A stretch of DNA of 64,000 nt from AWTP1-13 sp963840075 (GCA_963840075.1 CAWIXS010000027.1:131737-195736), one strand, 5' to 3'; shown: positions 1-8,666, counted from the stretch's first letter. A program made the numbers and translations. The notes: a model not told the origin generated them from the letters alone.

Positions 1-197
1 ACCTGTTGATCCGCACCGGCGGCGAGCAGCGGCTGTCCGATTTCCTGCTGTGGGAATGCGCCTACGCCGAGCTCTACTTCACGGAGCGGTTCTGGCCCGA
101 CTTCGGTGCAAGGGACCTCGCCGAGGCGCTGGCCTGGTTCCGCGTGCGCGAGCGCCGCTTCGGAGGGCCCGCCAACACGCCGGTCGCTGCCGCCTGA
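1..197 (+). CDS. cis-prenyltransferase (undecaprenyl diphosphate synthase family), C-terminal part
   Basis: The window opens inside this gene; the frame is set by codons beginning at base 3 and it stops at 195-197. The visible 64 residues contain the family's C-terminal signature: IRTGGEQRLSDFLLW, then AYAELYFTERFWPDF, matching the region of UppS where the conserved arginine and glutamate bind isopentenyl diphosphate. The family condenses isopentenyl diphosphate onto an allylic prenyl diphosphate to build cis-polyprenyl lipid carriers. RTGGE in place of the common RTSGE suggests it may not be the housekeeping UppS; that is inference. The N-terminal three quarters lie outside the window. The next gene, on the same strand, starts 60 bases downstream. 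Confidence 0.85.
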   Translation, partial: LLIRTGGEQRLSDFLLWECAYAELYFTERFWPDFGARDLAEALAWFRVRERRFGGPANTPVAAA

Positions 198-257
198 TCT
201 CATCGCGACTTCCGTAAGCCCGAATCTCCGCAACCCGTGACGCCGGGAGGCGATGCC

Positions 258-1841
258 ATGCGCATTCTCCTGATCAATGTCCCACACCCCGGCATCGGCA
301 GCCGCATCCCCGACGACCACCTTCCACCGCTGGGCCTGCTGGCCGTCGGCGGACCGCTGATCGACGACGGCCACGAGGTGCGCCTCATCGACGGGGAATT
401 CGGCCCCATGCCGATTGCCGAGCTGGTGGCGGAGGCCGATCGGTGGGCGCCGGACGCCGTCCTGTTCGGCCATTCCGGCTCGACCTCGGGTCATCCCGTC
501 ATCGCCGAGGTCGCGCGCGGCATTGCGGCGGCCCTGCCCGGCGTGTGTATCGTCTACGGCGGCGTGTTTCCCACCTATCACTGGCGCGAGATCCTGGCAG
601 ACGAGCCCTACGTGACGGCGATCGTGCGCGGCGAGGGCGAGGAGACGGCGCGGCGCCTGATGGCCGCAATCGAGGGCGGCGAGGACTTCGAGAGCATCCC
701 CGGCATCGCCTGGCGCGATGCGACGGGCGTACATGCGACGCGGCCGGCGCCCGTCATCGCCGACCTCGACGCCTACCGCGTGGGCTGGGAGCTGATCGAC
801 CATGCCCGCTACAGCTACTGGGGCGGCCTGCGCGCGGTGGTGGTGCAGTTCTCGCGCGGCTGCCCGCATCTGTGCACCTACTGCGGCCAGCGCGGCTTCT
901 GGACCCGTTGGCGGCACCGCGACCCGGTGCGCTTCGCCAAGGAGCTGGCGCGCCTTCACCGCGAGCATGGCGTCAAGGTCATCAACTTCGCCGACGAGAA
1001 CCCGACCGTCTCGAAAAAGGCGTGGAAGGCCTTCCTGGAGGCGCTGATCGCGGAGAACGTCGATCTGATCCTGGTGGGCTCGACGCGCGCCGACGACATC
1101 GTACGCGATGCCGATATTCTGCATCTCTACAAGAAGGCCGGCTGCCAGCGCTTCCTGCTCGGCATGGAGCACACCGACGAGGCCACGCTCGAGCTGATCC
1201 GCAAGGGCGGGGCAACGGCAACCGACCGCGAGGCGATCCGCCTTCTGCGCCGGCATGGCATTCTGTCGATGGCGACGTGGGTGGTCGGTTTCGAGGAGGA
1301 GACCGACCGGGACCACTGGCGCGGCCTGCGCCAGCTGCTGGCCTACGATCCGGACCAGATCACGATGCTCTACGTGACGCCGCACCGCTGGACGCCCTAC
1401 TTTCGGGTATCGGCGGAGCGCCGGGTGATCCAGCCGGACCGGCGGCGCTGGGACTACAAGCATCAGGTGCTCGCCACGCGCCATATGCCGCCCTGGCGCG
1501 TGCTGCTGTGGTTCAAGCTCACCGAGGTTGTGCTGCAGGCCCGTCCCAAGGCGCTCTGGCGCACCTATCTGCACCCGGATCGCGGCCTGCGCCACGCCAT
1601 GCGCTGGTACGCCCAGATGGGCCGTCGCGTCTGGTTCCACGAGATCTTCGGCTTCCTGCGCGACCCTCTGGTGCGCAACGGCCCCACCGTGCGCCAGTTC
1701 TGGGGCGCCCCGCAGGATGCGGAGGAGGAGGCCATGGGCGTCGCGAGGCCGGCACAACCGGCCGGCAGCGCCCATCAAACTGCCTCCGGCGAGCGGCTGG
1801 GTGCGCAGGCCTTTGCGCCAGCGGGATTGCCGAGGGCTTGA
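258..1841 (+). CDS. cobalamin-binding radical SAM protein, BchE-like
   Basis: 527 residues. The N-terminal 150 residues look like a B12-binding Rossmann domain, followed by a radical SAM core with the cluster motif C202-x3-C206-x2-C209 (CPHLCTYC). The overall pattern, including GGVFPTYHW, RGEGEET and FADENPTVS, is that of proteins annotated as anaerobic magnesium-protoporphyrin IX monomethyl ester cyclase (BchE), but no other bacteriochlorophyll gene is visible, so the substrate is uncertain. I chose the ATG at 258 because a GGGAGG ribosome site lies 8 bases upstream; a GTG at 237 is also open. The last ~45 residues are low-complexity Ala/Pro/Gly-rich and may be a ragged extension. The preceding gene is a cis-prenyltransferase, so a polyprenyl or terpenoid substrate cannot be excluded. 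Confidence 0.8.
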   Translation: MRILLINVPHPGIGSRIPDDHLPPLGLLAVGGPLIDDGHEVRLIDGEFGPMPIAELVAEADRWAPDAVLFGHSGSTSGHPVIAEVARGIAAALPGVCIVYGGVFPTYHWREILADEPYVTAIVRGEGEETARRLMAAIEGGEDFESIPGIAWRDATGVHATRPAPVIADLDAYRVGWELIDHARYSYWGGLRAVVVQFSRGCPHLCTYCGQRGFWTRWRHRDPVRFAKELARLHREHGVKVINFADENPTVSKKAWKAFLEALIAENVDLILVGSTRADDIVRDADILHLYKKAGCQRFLLGMEHTDEATLELIRKGGATATDREAIRLLRRHGILSMATWVVGFEEETDRDHWRGLRQLLAYDPDQITMLYVTPHRWTPYFRVSAERRVIQPDRRRWDYKHQVLATRHMPPWRVLLWFKLTEVVLQARPKALWRTYLHPDRGLRHAMRWYAQMGRRVWFHEIFGFLRDPLVRNGPTVRQFWGAPQDAEEEAMGVARPAQPAGSAHQTASGERLGAQAFAPAGLPRA

Positions 1842-1855
1842 CAGGCCATACAAGG

Positions 1856-1969
1856 TGTCATTCCGGCGCTTGCCTGCACCGGCGCAGGCCGGTGTCGCCG
1901 GAATCCATCTCCGCACTTGCTCCGGCACTCGCCGTTGGGCGGATGTCGGGGACAAGCCCCGGCATGACA
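1856..1969. repeat. dispersed repeat family A, copy 1
   Basis: A ~114-base element with inverted ends (TGTCATTCCGG ... CCCCGGCATGACA). Its left half closely matches the reverse complement of bases around 6345-6403, and its right end matches bases around 49985-50008. It lies between the BchE-like gene and the next gene and encodes nothing recognisable. The rest of this spacer (1970-2118) shows no gene. Confidence 0.75.
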
Positions 1970-2118
1970 AATACGATGAAGCGTTGGAGTCGGAGTATAG
2001 GGCGTACGGCCTGCATGCGCTGCCCGGCATGCTGGCCAATTCCACTCGCTTCGCACACCTGCTCGTGCCAATTGGTTTCGGTACAAGCAGACTGCCCGCT
2101 CTGAGAAAGGAGCCGCTC

Positions 2119-3279
2119 ATGCCCGTGAAGCCGCCCGCCGCTGTCGGCATGACACTGGCGGAGGTCGACACCCCGGCCCTCGTCATCGACCTCGACGCCT
2201 TTGAGCGTAACCTGCAGCGGATGGCGGATTTCGCAGCGCGCGCCGGCGTGCGGCTGCGCGCACACGCCAAGACGCACAAGTCGCCCGACATTGCGGTCAG
2301 GCAGGTCGCACTCGGCGCCGTCGGGGTCTGCTGCCAGAAGGTCTCCGAAGCGGAGGTGATGGTGGCGGGCGGCATCGCCGACGTGCTGGTCTCCAACGAG
2401 GTGGCCGGCGCGGCCAAGCTGGACCGGCTGGCGGCCCTGGCACGCCAGGCGAAGGTCGGCGTGTGCGTCGACGACGCGGACAACGTCGCCGAGCTGGAGG
2501 CGGCCGCGGCCAAGGCCGGCACGATGCTCGACGTGCTGGTGGAGATCGACGTCGGTGCGCGGCGCTGCGGGGTGGCGCCGGGCGATCCAGCGGCACGCCT
2601 CGCTGAATTGGTGGCGAAGGCTCCGCACCTCAGCTTCGCCGGCCTGCAGGCCTACCACGGCTCGGCGCAGCACGTGCGCGAGGCCGGCGAGCGCAAGGCG
2701 CTCATCGCGCTTGCGGCGGAGCTGGTCGAGGAGACGCGGCGCGCGCTCGCCGCGGCTGGGCTGGAAGCGCGCATCGTCTCCGGCGCCGGCACCGGCACCT
2801 GCGAGAACGAGGCGGCGAGCGGCGTGTGGAACGAGCTGCAGTGCGGCTCCTACGTCTTCATGGATGCCGACTACGCCCGCAACAAGCGCGCCGACGGCTC
2901 CGCCTTCGGCGACTACGAGCACGCGCTGTTCGTCTATGCCACGGTGATGAGCGCGCCGGCGCCCGAGCGGGCCGTCGTCGATGCCGGCCTCAAGGCATTC
3001 TCGGTCGACAGCGGCCTGCCGCTGCCGTGGAAGCTGCCGGGCGCCGTCTACCAGCGTCCCTCCGACGAGCACGGCGTCCTCGACCTCGGCAACTGCCCGG
3101 AGCCGGAGCGCCCGAGGCGCGGCGACAAGGTGCTGCTGGTCCCGGGCCACTGCGATCCCACCGTCAATCTGCACGACTGGTACGTGGGCGTGCGCGGCCT
3201 CGGCAGCACACAGCGCGCGGGTCGAGTGCCTCTGGCCGGTTGCCGCCAGGGGCGCGGTGTTCTGATTACAATTTGTTAG
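2119..3279 (+). CDS. DSD1/D-threonine aldolase-like PLP enzyme, 3' end frameshifted
   Basis: A fold-III (alanine-racemase-like) PLP enzyme of the D-threonine aldolase / D-serine dehydratase family, which splits or deaminates D-hydroxy amino acids with a divalent metal. The N-terminus has the family start VDTPALVIDLDAFERN. The likely PLP lysine is K51 in HAKTHK, and the metal pair H344/D346 is in GHCDPT near the C-terminus. The ATG at 2119 follows an AAGGAG site. As read, the protein ends RAGRVPLAGCRQGRGV..., but the next frame reads RVECLWPVAARGAVF and stops at 3265, which looks like the true family C-terminus. One extra base near 3220-3225 therefore shifts the last ~17 codons. The catalytic residues precede the break, so the enzyme may still work if the indel is real. 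Confidence 0.85.
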   Translation: MPVKPPAAVGMTLAEVDTPALVIDLDAFERNLQRMADFAARAGVRLRAHAKTHKSPDIAVRQVALGAVGVCCQKVSEAEVMVAGGIADVLVSNEVAGAAKLDRLAALARQAKVGVCVDDADNVAELEAAAAKAGTMLDVLVEIDVGARRCGVAPGDPAARLAELVAKAPHLSFAGLQAYHGSAQHVREAGERKALIALAAELVEETRRALAAAGLEARIVSGAGTGTCENEAASGVWNELQCGSYVFMDADYARNKRADGSAFGDYEHALFVYATVMSAPAPERAVVDAGLKAFSVDSGLPLPWKLPGAVYQRPSDEHGVLDLGNCPEPERPRRGDKVLLVPGHCDPTVNLHDWYVGVRGLGSTQRAGRVPLAGCRQGRGVLITIC

Positions 3280-3369
3280 GGCCTTGGCTCCCGGCGCCAA
3301 CGGCCGTTGCAAACCGCCCAGGCCACCCGATATATCGGCTGAACTCGACTGACTCGAAGGGAGAGCCAG

Positions 3370-4086
3370 ATGACGCCCGAAGAACGCCAGCTTGTCACCG
3401 GCTTGTTCGACCGCATGCGCAACTACACCCTGCCCGAGAAAGACGGCGAGGCCGAGGCGCTGATCAACGAGAGCGTGCGGGCGGTGCCCGATGCATCCTA
3501 CATGCTGGTGCAGTCGGTGCTGGTGCAGGAGCAGGCGCTGGTGGAGGCCGACAGCCGCATCAAGGCGCTGGAGGAGCAGGTGCGCTCGCTGGAAGCGCAG
3601 CAGCGGCCGTCCGGGGCGGGGAGCTTCCTCGGCGGGCTGTTCGGCAGCCGGAGCGCCGCGGAGCCCACGCGCGGCCCCAGCGTGCCCGTGGTCGGCGCAC
3701 GCGCCACGCCGTCGGTCTATTCGGGCGGCCAGCCGGGGCAGCCCGGGCCACAGGGGCAGGCGGCGCCCTGGCAGTCGGCGCCTCCGCCGGGGCAGGCCGC
3801 TCAAGCCGGCGGCGGCGGGTTCCTGCGCTCGGCCATGGCGACGGCCGCCGGCGTTGCGGGCGGCATGCTGATCGCCGGCGCGATCCAGAACCTCATCAAC
3901 CCCGCGCACGCCAACTCGGGTCATACCAATACGACGCCCAACACTCAGGGCTCCGGCGAGACGCAGCCTGCGTCGGCCTCCGCTGGCGACACCTCGAGGA
4001 CGGAGACCGCCCCCGATTCGTCGACCCAGGTGGTGGACGAGGACAGCGGCTGGTTCGGCGACGGCGGCGGCGATTTCGATCTCTGA
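3370..4086 (+). CDS. DUF2076 family protein
   Basis: 238 residues starting MTPEERQLVTGLFDRM, the hallmark of DUF2076 proteins, sometimes called periplasmic ligand-binding sensors although no function is established. A helical N-terminal third (about residues 1-80, ending in a short coiled coil) is followed by a Gly/Pro/Gln-rich linker, a small hydrophobic Ala/Gly segment around 150-175 (AMATAAGVAGGMLIAGAI) and an acidic tail ending DSGWFGDGGGDFDL, which is typical of the family. The start is supported by a GGGAGAG site just upstream. It stands alone between the aldolase-like gene and a convergent minus-strand gene. Confidence 0.85.
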   Translation: MTPEERQLVTGLFDRMRNYTLPEKDGEAEALINESVRAVPDASYMLVQSVLVQEQALVEADSRIKALEEQVRSLEAQQRPSGAGSFLGGLFGSRSAAEPTRGPSVPVVGARATPSVYSGGQPGQPGPQGQAAPWQSAPPPGQAAQAGGGGFLRSAMATAAGVAGGMLIAGAIQNLINPAHANSGHTNTTPNTQGSGETQPASASAGDTSRTETAPDSSTQVVDEDSGWFGDGGGDFDL

Positions 4087-4092
4087 GGGACT

Positions 4093-4160
4093 GGGGTCGG
4101 ACCCCTCGCTCGCACGGTCGTCGCTCTACCTCAACGCTGGAGGCGAGGGGTCTGGACCCC
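4093..4160. repeat. palindromic repeat family D, copy 1
   Basis: Inverted arms GGGGTCGGACCCCTCGC (left) and GCGAGGGGTCTGGACCCC (right) enclose ~30 bases. The same arms occur at 46249-46315. The element lies at the convergent 3' ends of the DUF2076 gene and the minus-strand gene at 4126, and supplies the latter's last codons and stop. It could act as a bidirectional terminator-like hairpin. Confidence 0.75.
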
Positions 4161-5121
4161 CGCCTCCGAACCCGCGCAGCACCACGTCGGGCGATGACGT
4201 GTTGTGGCGCGATGGAGCGACGCGGCCCATCCACACGTCGGTGGCGGTCGCGCGCTTGAAGCCCATGATGGCCTCCTCGCGCCAGCCCTTGGCGCCCTTC
4301 TCGATCACGGCGATGCGGGCCACGTCGTTGTTGAAATCCGTCACGTACATGGAGCGCAGCGCCGCAAACGGCCGCCCGTCGACGGCCTTGTCGAGGGCGA
4401 CATCGAGCACGTGCCGGTTCTGATCGACCTTGGCCATGGTGACGGTCGCCGATCCGCCGCGCTCGAAGCTCAGTGTGAAGGCGCGCGACTTGGGGTCGAA
4501 GGCGACCTCCCTGATCTTGACGATCGGGCGTCCTTCCACCTCCACCGGCCCGATCAGCAACGAGGACCCGAACGCAGTTGGGGCCAGGCCCGCCGGGGCC
4601 AGGGGGCGCAGCCGCCAGTAGCCGTCCTGCGGATAGAGCACCAGCACCTCCTCGCCTCCCATGGGGCGGATCATCCACACCTGCAGGAGGTGGATGCCCG
4701 TCTCCACGCGCTCCCCGATGCGCACCGTCGCCGTCGCCGGGCGCCAGAAGTCGGCAAACCTGAGCCCCACCACCCAGAAGTCGATCTGCTCGTAGAGCGT
4801 GGTGCGCTTCGGCGGCTGCGCCGCGCCGGGCGTGGGGTCGCTCTTGGCCGTGCAACCGGTCCAGTCCGCCTCGTAGCTGTCGCGGTTGAGTGTGCCGATG
4901 TAGGAGGGATGCGCAGCCTCGATCTGGAAGCGGCGCACCTCCCTGGAGGCGAAATTGACGGTGACGTTGTCCTTCTCCGCGCACAGCACGGGCTCACTCG
5001 TGTTGACCACCTCCACCGCCAGGCCCTCCGCCGATCGTGCCGCGGGCGCCAATGCGCAGAAGGCCGTCCCTGCGAGCAGCGCCGTCGCCGCACGCAACAA
5101 CAGCCGAAGGTGTCCGCGCAT
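4126..5121 (-). CDS. secreted protein of unknown function
   Basis: 331 residues with a clear signal peptide: a charged start MRGHLRLLLRA, a hydrophobic core and a likely cleavage after PAARSA around residue 30. The mature part is rich in short beta-like stretches, with two cysteines (LCAEK and WTGCTAK) that could form a disulfide, and has no domain I recognise. I chose the ATG at 5121 because GAGG lies ~8 bases upstream; an in-frame start 24 bases earlier would overlap the preceding gene. It begins 10 bases after the stop of the cyclase-family gene, so the two are probably co-transcribed. Its last ~12 residues (GGGGPDPSPPALR) come from repeat D copy 1, so the original C-terminus may have been replaced by the element. 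Confidence 0.7.
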   Translation of the reverse strand: MRGHLRLLLRAATALLAGTAFCALAPAARSAEGLAVEVVNTSEPVLCAEKDNVTVNFASREVRRFQIEAAHPSYIGTLNRDSYEADWTGCTAKSDPTPGAAQPPKRTTLYEQIDFWVVGLRFADFWRPATATVRIGERVETGIHLLQVWMIRPMGGEEVLVLYPQDGYWRLRPLAPAGLAPTAFGSSLLIGPVEVEGRPIVKIREVAFDPKSRAFTLSFERGGSATVTMAKVDQNRHVLDVALDKAVDGRPFAALRSMYVTDFNNDVARIAVIEKGAKGWREEAIMGFKRATATDVWMGRVAPSRHNTSSPDVVLRGFGGGGPDPSPPALR

Positions 5122-5131
5122 CGATCGATCC

Positions 5132-6193
5132 TCACACGGTCGCAACCGGCGTCGCCGGCGAGCCGACGGCGCCGGGCAGGCGCAGCGGCGGTGCGGTGAG
5201 CAGGAACCGGCTGCGGTTGTTGGCCCTCAGCCAGTCGGCGAGCTCGGAGAGGCGCCACAGCTCGCCCAGGTTCGCGCCGGTCCTGAACAGGCAGTGCTGG
5301 TGCAGCGGCAGCAACGCGCAGGCACCCGGTGCGATCGTCTCGGGCAGCAGCTCGACGGCGTAGTTGTCCGAGATCAGCGCCACGAGCTTGGTCTCGGTCA
5401 CCCATTGCTGCAGGCGCACATCGCTGCCGTCGAGGCCGGCGCAGCTCGTCTCCACCGTGTGCTTGTCGGGTGCCAGCCGGCCTTCCAGGATCACCTCGTC
5501 GAAGCCCGTGCGCAGCAGAACGAAGTCGCCCCCCTCCACCGTGATGCCGTCGGCCGCTATGACGCGCATGAGGTCGTCGTAGCCGACGGCGTGCCGCCTG
5601 CGCCCGTAATGGGCGAACAGGTCGATCATGACCGCGCGCCCCTGCATACACTTTACGGCCATGTTCTCTACGCCCAGCGCCTTGGCCGAGGACGTGCCTC
5701 TGGCCTCCACCAGCGTACCCGGAAGCGCACCAGCCTCCTTCGCCTCGCTCGGCCCCGGTAGGTCCACACCGCCGCGGTAGCCATTGTAGAACACCGCCTC
5801 GGGCTTGCCGTTGCCGTCGGCATCGAACAGCGCACCCACGTGCGCCAGGCTGTCCCACTGCGTCGAATATTGCAGGTGCATGATGACGAGATCGTCATTG
5901 ACGACGTCGGTCATGCCGGGCCGCTCCCATTCCGTACGGTAAAGCCAGTTGGGCTTGTCGCCGCGGAGTGTCGGGCGGATCTGCGGCGGGTGCCGGCGCG
6001 GGTTGAGGATGCTGCCGCCGGGATAGTCGAGCGGCAGGGAGAGGCAGAAGGTCCTGCCTTCCTTCACCTCGGCGATGCCCTGCTTGACCTTCTCGGGTGT
6101 CAGCTCGTTGAGGCGCCCCAGCTGATCGTCGGGTCCGTAGTCGCCCCAGGTGGAATTCTCGGGCTGCTTCCTCCAGCGCACGCTTTGGCTCAT
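5132..6193 (-). CDS. cyclase family protein (kynurenine-formamidase-like hydrolase)
   Basis: 353 residues of the cyclase family (PF04199), metal-dependent amidases and ring-opening hydrolases such as KynB and isatin hydrolase. The metal-binding block reads T111-Q-W-D-S-L-A-H118, a variant of the usual HxGTHxDxxxH in which the first histidine is not evident; the conserved Asp and last His are present. The sequences VLLRTGFDE and LISDNYAVE match the family C-terminal half. The ATG at 6193 (MSQSVRWRK) gives the normal family length; the frame is open further upstream only because it reads through repeat A copy 2. Substrate unknown. No tryptophan-degradation genes are nearby. Confidence 0.8.
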   Translation of the reverse strand: MSQSVRWRKQPENSTWGDYGPDDQLGRLNELTPEKVKQGIAEVKEGRTFCLSLPLDYPGGSILNPRRHPPQIRPTLRGDKPNWLYRTEWERPGMTDVVNDDLVIMHLQYSTQWDSLAHVGALFDADGNGKPEAVFYNGYRGGVDLPGPSEAKEAGALPGTLVEARGTSSAKALGVENMAVKCMQGRAVMIDLFAHYGRRRHAVGYDDLMRVIAADGITVEGGDFVLLRTGFDEVILEGRLAPDKHTVETSCAGLDGSDVRLQQWVTETKLVALISDNYAVELLPETIAPGACALLPLHQHCLFRTGANLGELWRLSELADWLRANNRSRFLLTAPPLRLPGAVGSPATPVATV

Positions 6194-6299
6194 GCGGGCT
6201 CTCCCCCAGTTGTGGCAGCGCCCGCCAATGTCGCCCAGAATGTGAGCCCGGTCATCACCCGATTGGCTGCCCGGCCAAGCGGCACCGTCAAGGCGCGAC

Positions 6300-6403
6300 G
6301 CCGGGGGCCCCGGCATCCACCCAGCTGCGAGCGCCGGAGCAAGTGGGAAGATGGATTCAGGCGACACCGGCCTGCGGCGGTGCAGGCAAGCGCCGGAATG
6401 ACA
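6300..6403. repeat. dispersed repeat family A, copy 2 (inverted)
   Basis: Read on the minus strand, 6345-6403 matches 1856-1914 with only a few differences, and the far end carries GGGCCCCGGCAT. It lies between the cyclase-family gene and the PCuAC gene and therefore separates the metal locus from the two genes at 4126-6193. Confidence 0.75.
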
Positions 6404-6429
6404 CACCGCGACCTGTCGGCGTCACAACG

Positions 6430-6939
6430 CTAATGGCCGCCGCCCTTCGGCTTGGTCTCGGCATTGCCCGCCCCGTCGCCGAGCTCGCGCGCTCCGACCG
6501 GCGCCACCGCGTACTCGACCTGGACCCGTCCCGCCTTCTCGAAAATCAACGTCCCCTTGACGGGCGTGCCCCGCTTCGGCCCCTGCGCGACGTCGAGGAA
6601 CATCACATGAAAGGAGCCAGGCTTCAGCACCACGGTCTCGCCGGGCTTGATGATGAGACCGGGGTCGAGCCGCCGCATCTTCATCATGCCGCGATCCATC
6701 GACATCTCGTGGACCTCGGTTTTTCCGGCAAAGGCAATCGAGCCGCCGATCAGGGTATCGGGCTCCTTCCCCGTGTTGGTGATGGTCATGAAGCCGGCGG
6801 CGACCTTGGCACCTCCCGGAATCTCCCGCGTCCACACCTTGCCGATCTTGATCGCACCGGCACTGTAGTCCTGGGCCGGCGCGACAGCCGTAGCCAGCCA
6901 GACGGCGAGCACCAGAAAGACAGTCCGCGAGCACCACAT
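6430..6939 (-). CDS. PCuAC-family periplasmic copper chaperone
   Basis: 169 residues with a signal peptide (MWCSRTVFLVLAVWLATAVAPAQ). The mature domain carries the copper site of PCuAC proteins: H77-E-M79, a Met-rich stretch RGMMKMR, and H111-V-M113 after the LKPGSF turn. These proteins hold Cu(I) in the periplasm and pass it to the CuA site of cytochrome oxidase. The ATG at 6939 is preceded by AAAGGAGG, an excellent ribosome site. It is the last gene of a minus-strand set with a second PCuAC-like protein, a porin-like protein and a DUF2946 protein. The tail is Gly/Lys-rich and ends in His. Confidence 0.9.
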   Translation of the reverse strand: MWCSRTVFLVLAVWLATAVAPAQDYSAGAIKIGKVWTREIPGGAKVAAGFMTITNTGKEPDTLIGGSIAFAGKTEVHEMSMDRGMMKMRRLDPGLIIKPGETVVLKPGSFHVMFLDVAQGPKRGTPVKGTLIFEKAGRVQVEYAVAPVGARELGDGAGNAETKPKGGGH

Positions 6940-7003
6940 CGCGCGCCTCCTTTGCAGCTGCGAGCAATCCGAACCGGAAAGGCGGCCGGCGCGCCTGGAT
7001 TCG

Positions 7004-7453
7004 TCAGTGTCCATGCTCATGCTCGGCCTCCTCCACTATCACATCGACCACAATCCGCCCCGCCTTCTCGAACACGAGCGCCAGCTTGAAGTCGTCATAG
7101 GCGTGCAGAGCTTTTTTCAGCCCGGTCAAGACCAGGTGCTCACCTTTGGCGTGGAGAACCAGAGCCTTGCCGGGGGGGATGCTGAACGCAGCGGACTTGC
7201 TGTCCTTGGCCGCATCCTGGCCGCCCGCAAGCTCGACCTTTTCCGCGCGCGGCGTCGAGGCGGATATCAGGCGATCGGCAGCGCGACCGCCGTTCTTGAT
7301 GGTCATGAATACGCGCGCGCTGGTCGCCTCCTTCCGGACCGTCTCGGAGGTCCACGGATGCACGATCTCCAGGTTCTTCCTCTTGTGGCTGTGGGCCGTC
7401 GCCGATGGTACGAGGACGGCCGCCAGCAGCAGGCAAGCCAGACATCTCATCAT
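7004..7453 (-). CDS. divergent PCuAC-like protein lacking most copper ligands
   Basis: 149 residues: a signal peptide (MMRCLACLLLAAVLVPSATA) and a cupredoxin-like PCuAC fold clearly related to the neighbour at 6430 (VHPWTSETVR, FMTIKNGGRAADRL, PPGKALVL). The ligand positions differ: HEM of the neighbour is VEL here, the Met stretch is gone, and the distal H-x-M is H106-L-V. His clusters at both ends (HSHKRK after the signal peptide and HEHGH at the C-terminus) might bind metal instead. AGGAG lies upstream of the ATG at 7453; a second ATG at 7450 is equally possible. It may be a partner chaperone for another metal or oxidation state. Confidence 0.85.
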   Translation of the reverse strand: MMRCLACLLLAAVLVPSATAHSHKRKNLEIVHPWTSETVRKEATSARVFMTIKNGGRAADRLISASTPRAEKVELAGGQDAAKDSKSAAFSIPPGKALVLHAKGEHLVLTGLKKALHAYDDFKLALVFEKAGRIVVDVIVEEAEHEHGH

Positions 7454-7530
7454 TGCACTTGCTCCTGCGAGGTCGCGCGGGGCCGCATGCAACGGCACCT
7501 GCCCCGCGCTCCTGCTCCTGCCTTGACGCC

Positions 7531-8593
7531 TCAGAAATTGACCGCCACGCCGGTCAGCAGGCGCCAGTCGGGCTCCGCCTGCAGCCCGTTGAGGTCGTTG
7601 ATGATCGGCACGCCGAGGGACACGAAGCCGGGCCACCTCTCATGGGAAAGCCGCAGGCCCGGCGACAGGTACACCACATTGCCCCCGGAGTTGGGGTCCC
7701 TCACGCCGGCAATCTCCTGCCTGTCATGCCACTCGCCGTTGAGCTCGAGGACCAGATCGAGCGCAGGACCCCGTGGACGTGGAGCCTCCTCGCGCCCGCG
7801 ATCGTGCGTGTGAATGCGTGTGGCCCTTCGGCCCGCCGTGGTACATCGGCTCCGGCAACGCTCCAGAGGGCCCCCACAGCCCGCCGGCGAGCCTGTAGGA
7901 CAGTGCCACATTGTACTGGAAGCGGTCGCCCAGGTCGGTCTCCTGCGTCCCTTCTGTGGAGAGTACGTAGAGCACGTTGGCGTCGAACGACCACGGCCCG
8001 AAGCGCTTCGTGAGAGCAACGCCGAACAGGCCCTCCCAGGCGCCCGATCCCGGCTGGAACTCGGCCTCGAAGCGCTCACCGCCCTCGGCATTCACGCTGG
8101 TATCCCCCGTCGGCAGTTGGAGCCCCAGCAGCAGGGACAGCTCGGTTCGCCTCACGCGACTGTTCAAGAGCCGGTACTGCGCGAGCACGCTCAGATCGCC
8201 CACACCGGCCGAATCGCCGAGCTCGTGGATTTCCGGCACGCCCCCGTGCACGTGCCCCTCGCGGATGTTGCTCCTGCGCACGAAGGGCAGCCGCAGCGTC
8301 AAAGTGAGATCGTCGGTGATGCCGTACGAGTAGAGCAGCGACGGGGCGAAGATGGCATCGAGGCTGTGCGGGTGGCCGGCGTTGGACAGCTGCGCATCGC
8401 TCGAGGCGTTGAAGCCGATATACTCGAAGACCACCGCAACAGAGCTGTGACCCCTCTCCAGGGTCGTCCCCGGGATGGTGACGATCGGTCCGGCGCCGCC
8501 GGCCGACCCGGCGCCCGATGGATGATGTGCATGCACAGCCGTGGCGAGAAGCAGCGCTGTCAGGACCAAGCTGAAGGCGATACCGCGAAACAT
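7531..8593 (-). pseudogene. outer-membrane transporter-like beta-barrel protein, frameshifted
   Basis: Starts at 8593 with a signal peptide (MFRGIAFSLVLTALLLATAVHA) followed by His-rich and Gly-rich residues, then beta-strand-rich sequence (LLYSYGITDDLTLTLRLPFV; VGDLSVLAQYRLL; LGLQLPTGD) typical of the 'transporter' / phenol-degradation MetA family (PF13557). The reading frame breaks near 7800-7825 in a His-rich stretch. The first frame gives GPKGHTHSHAR and runs on into junk; the other frame continues HTHDRGREE...LDLVLELNGEWHD...YLSPGL to a natural stop at 7531 with the expected terminal strands ending GVAVNF. The whole gene is thus ~350 codons with one indel. Its position among copper genes suggests metal export or uptake across the outer membrane, which is inference. 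Confidence 0.75.
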
Positions 8594-8666
8594 GGTGAGA
8601 ACCCCTGCCAGAAAAGCATGTTGTGCCCGCGCTCGGGACGCGGGCATCGACGATTTTTCGAGCTTT

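Noticed and set aside
258..1841. Calling the window a photosynthesis gene cluster
   Set aside because: Only one BchE-like gene is present; no other bch, crt or puf genes are visible.
1856..1969. Repeats considered as CRISPR units
   Set aside because: Copies are kilobases apart, not regularly spaced, and have inverted ends; no cas genes.
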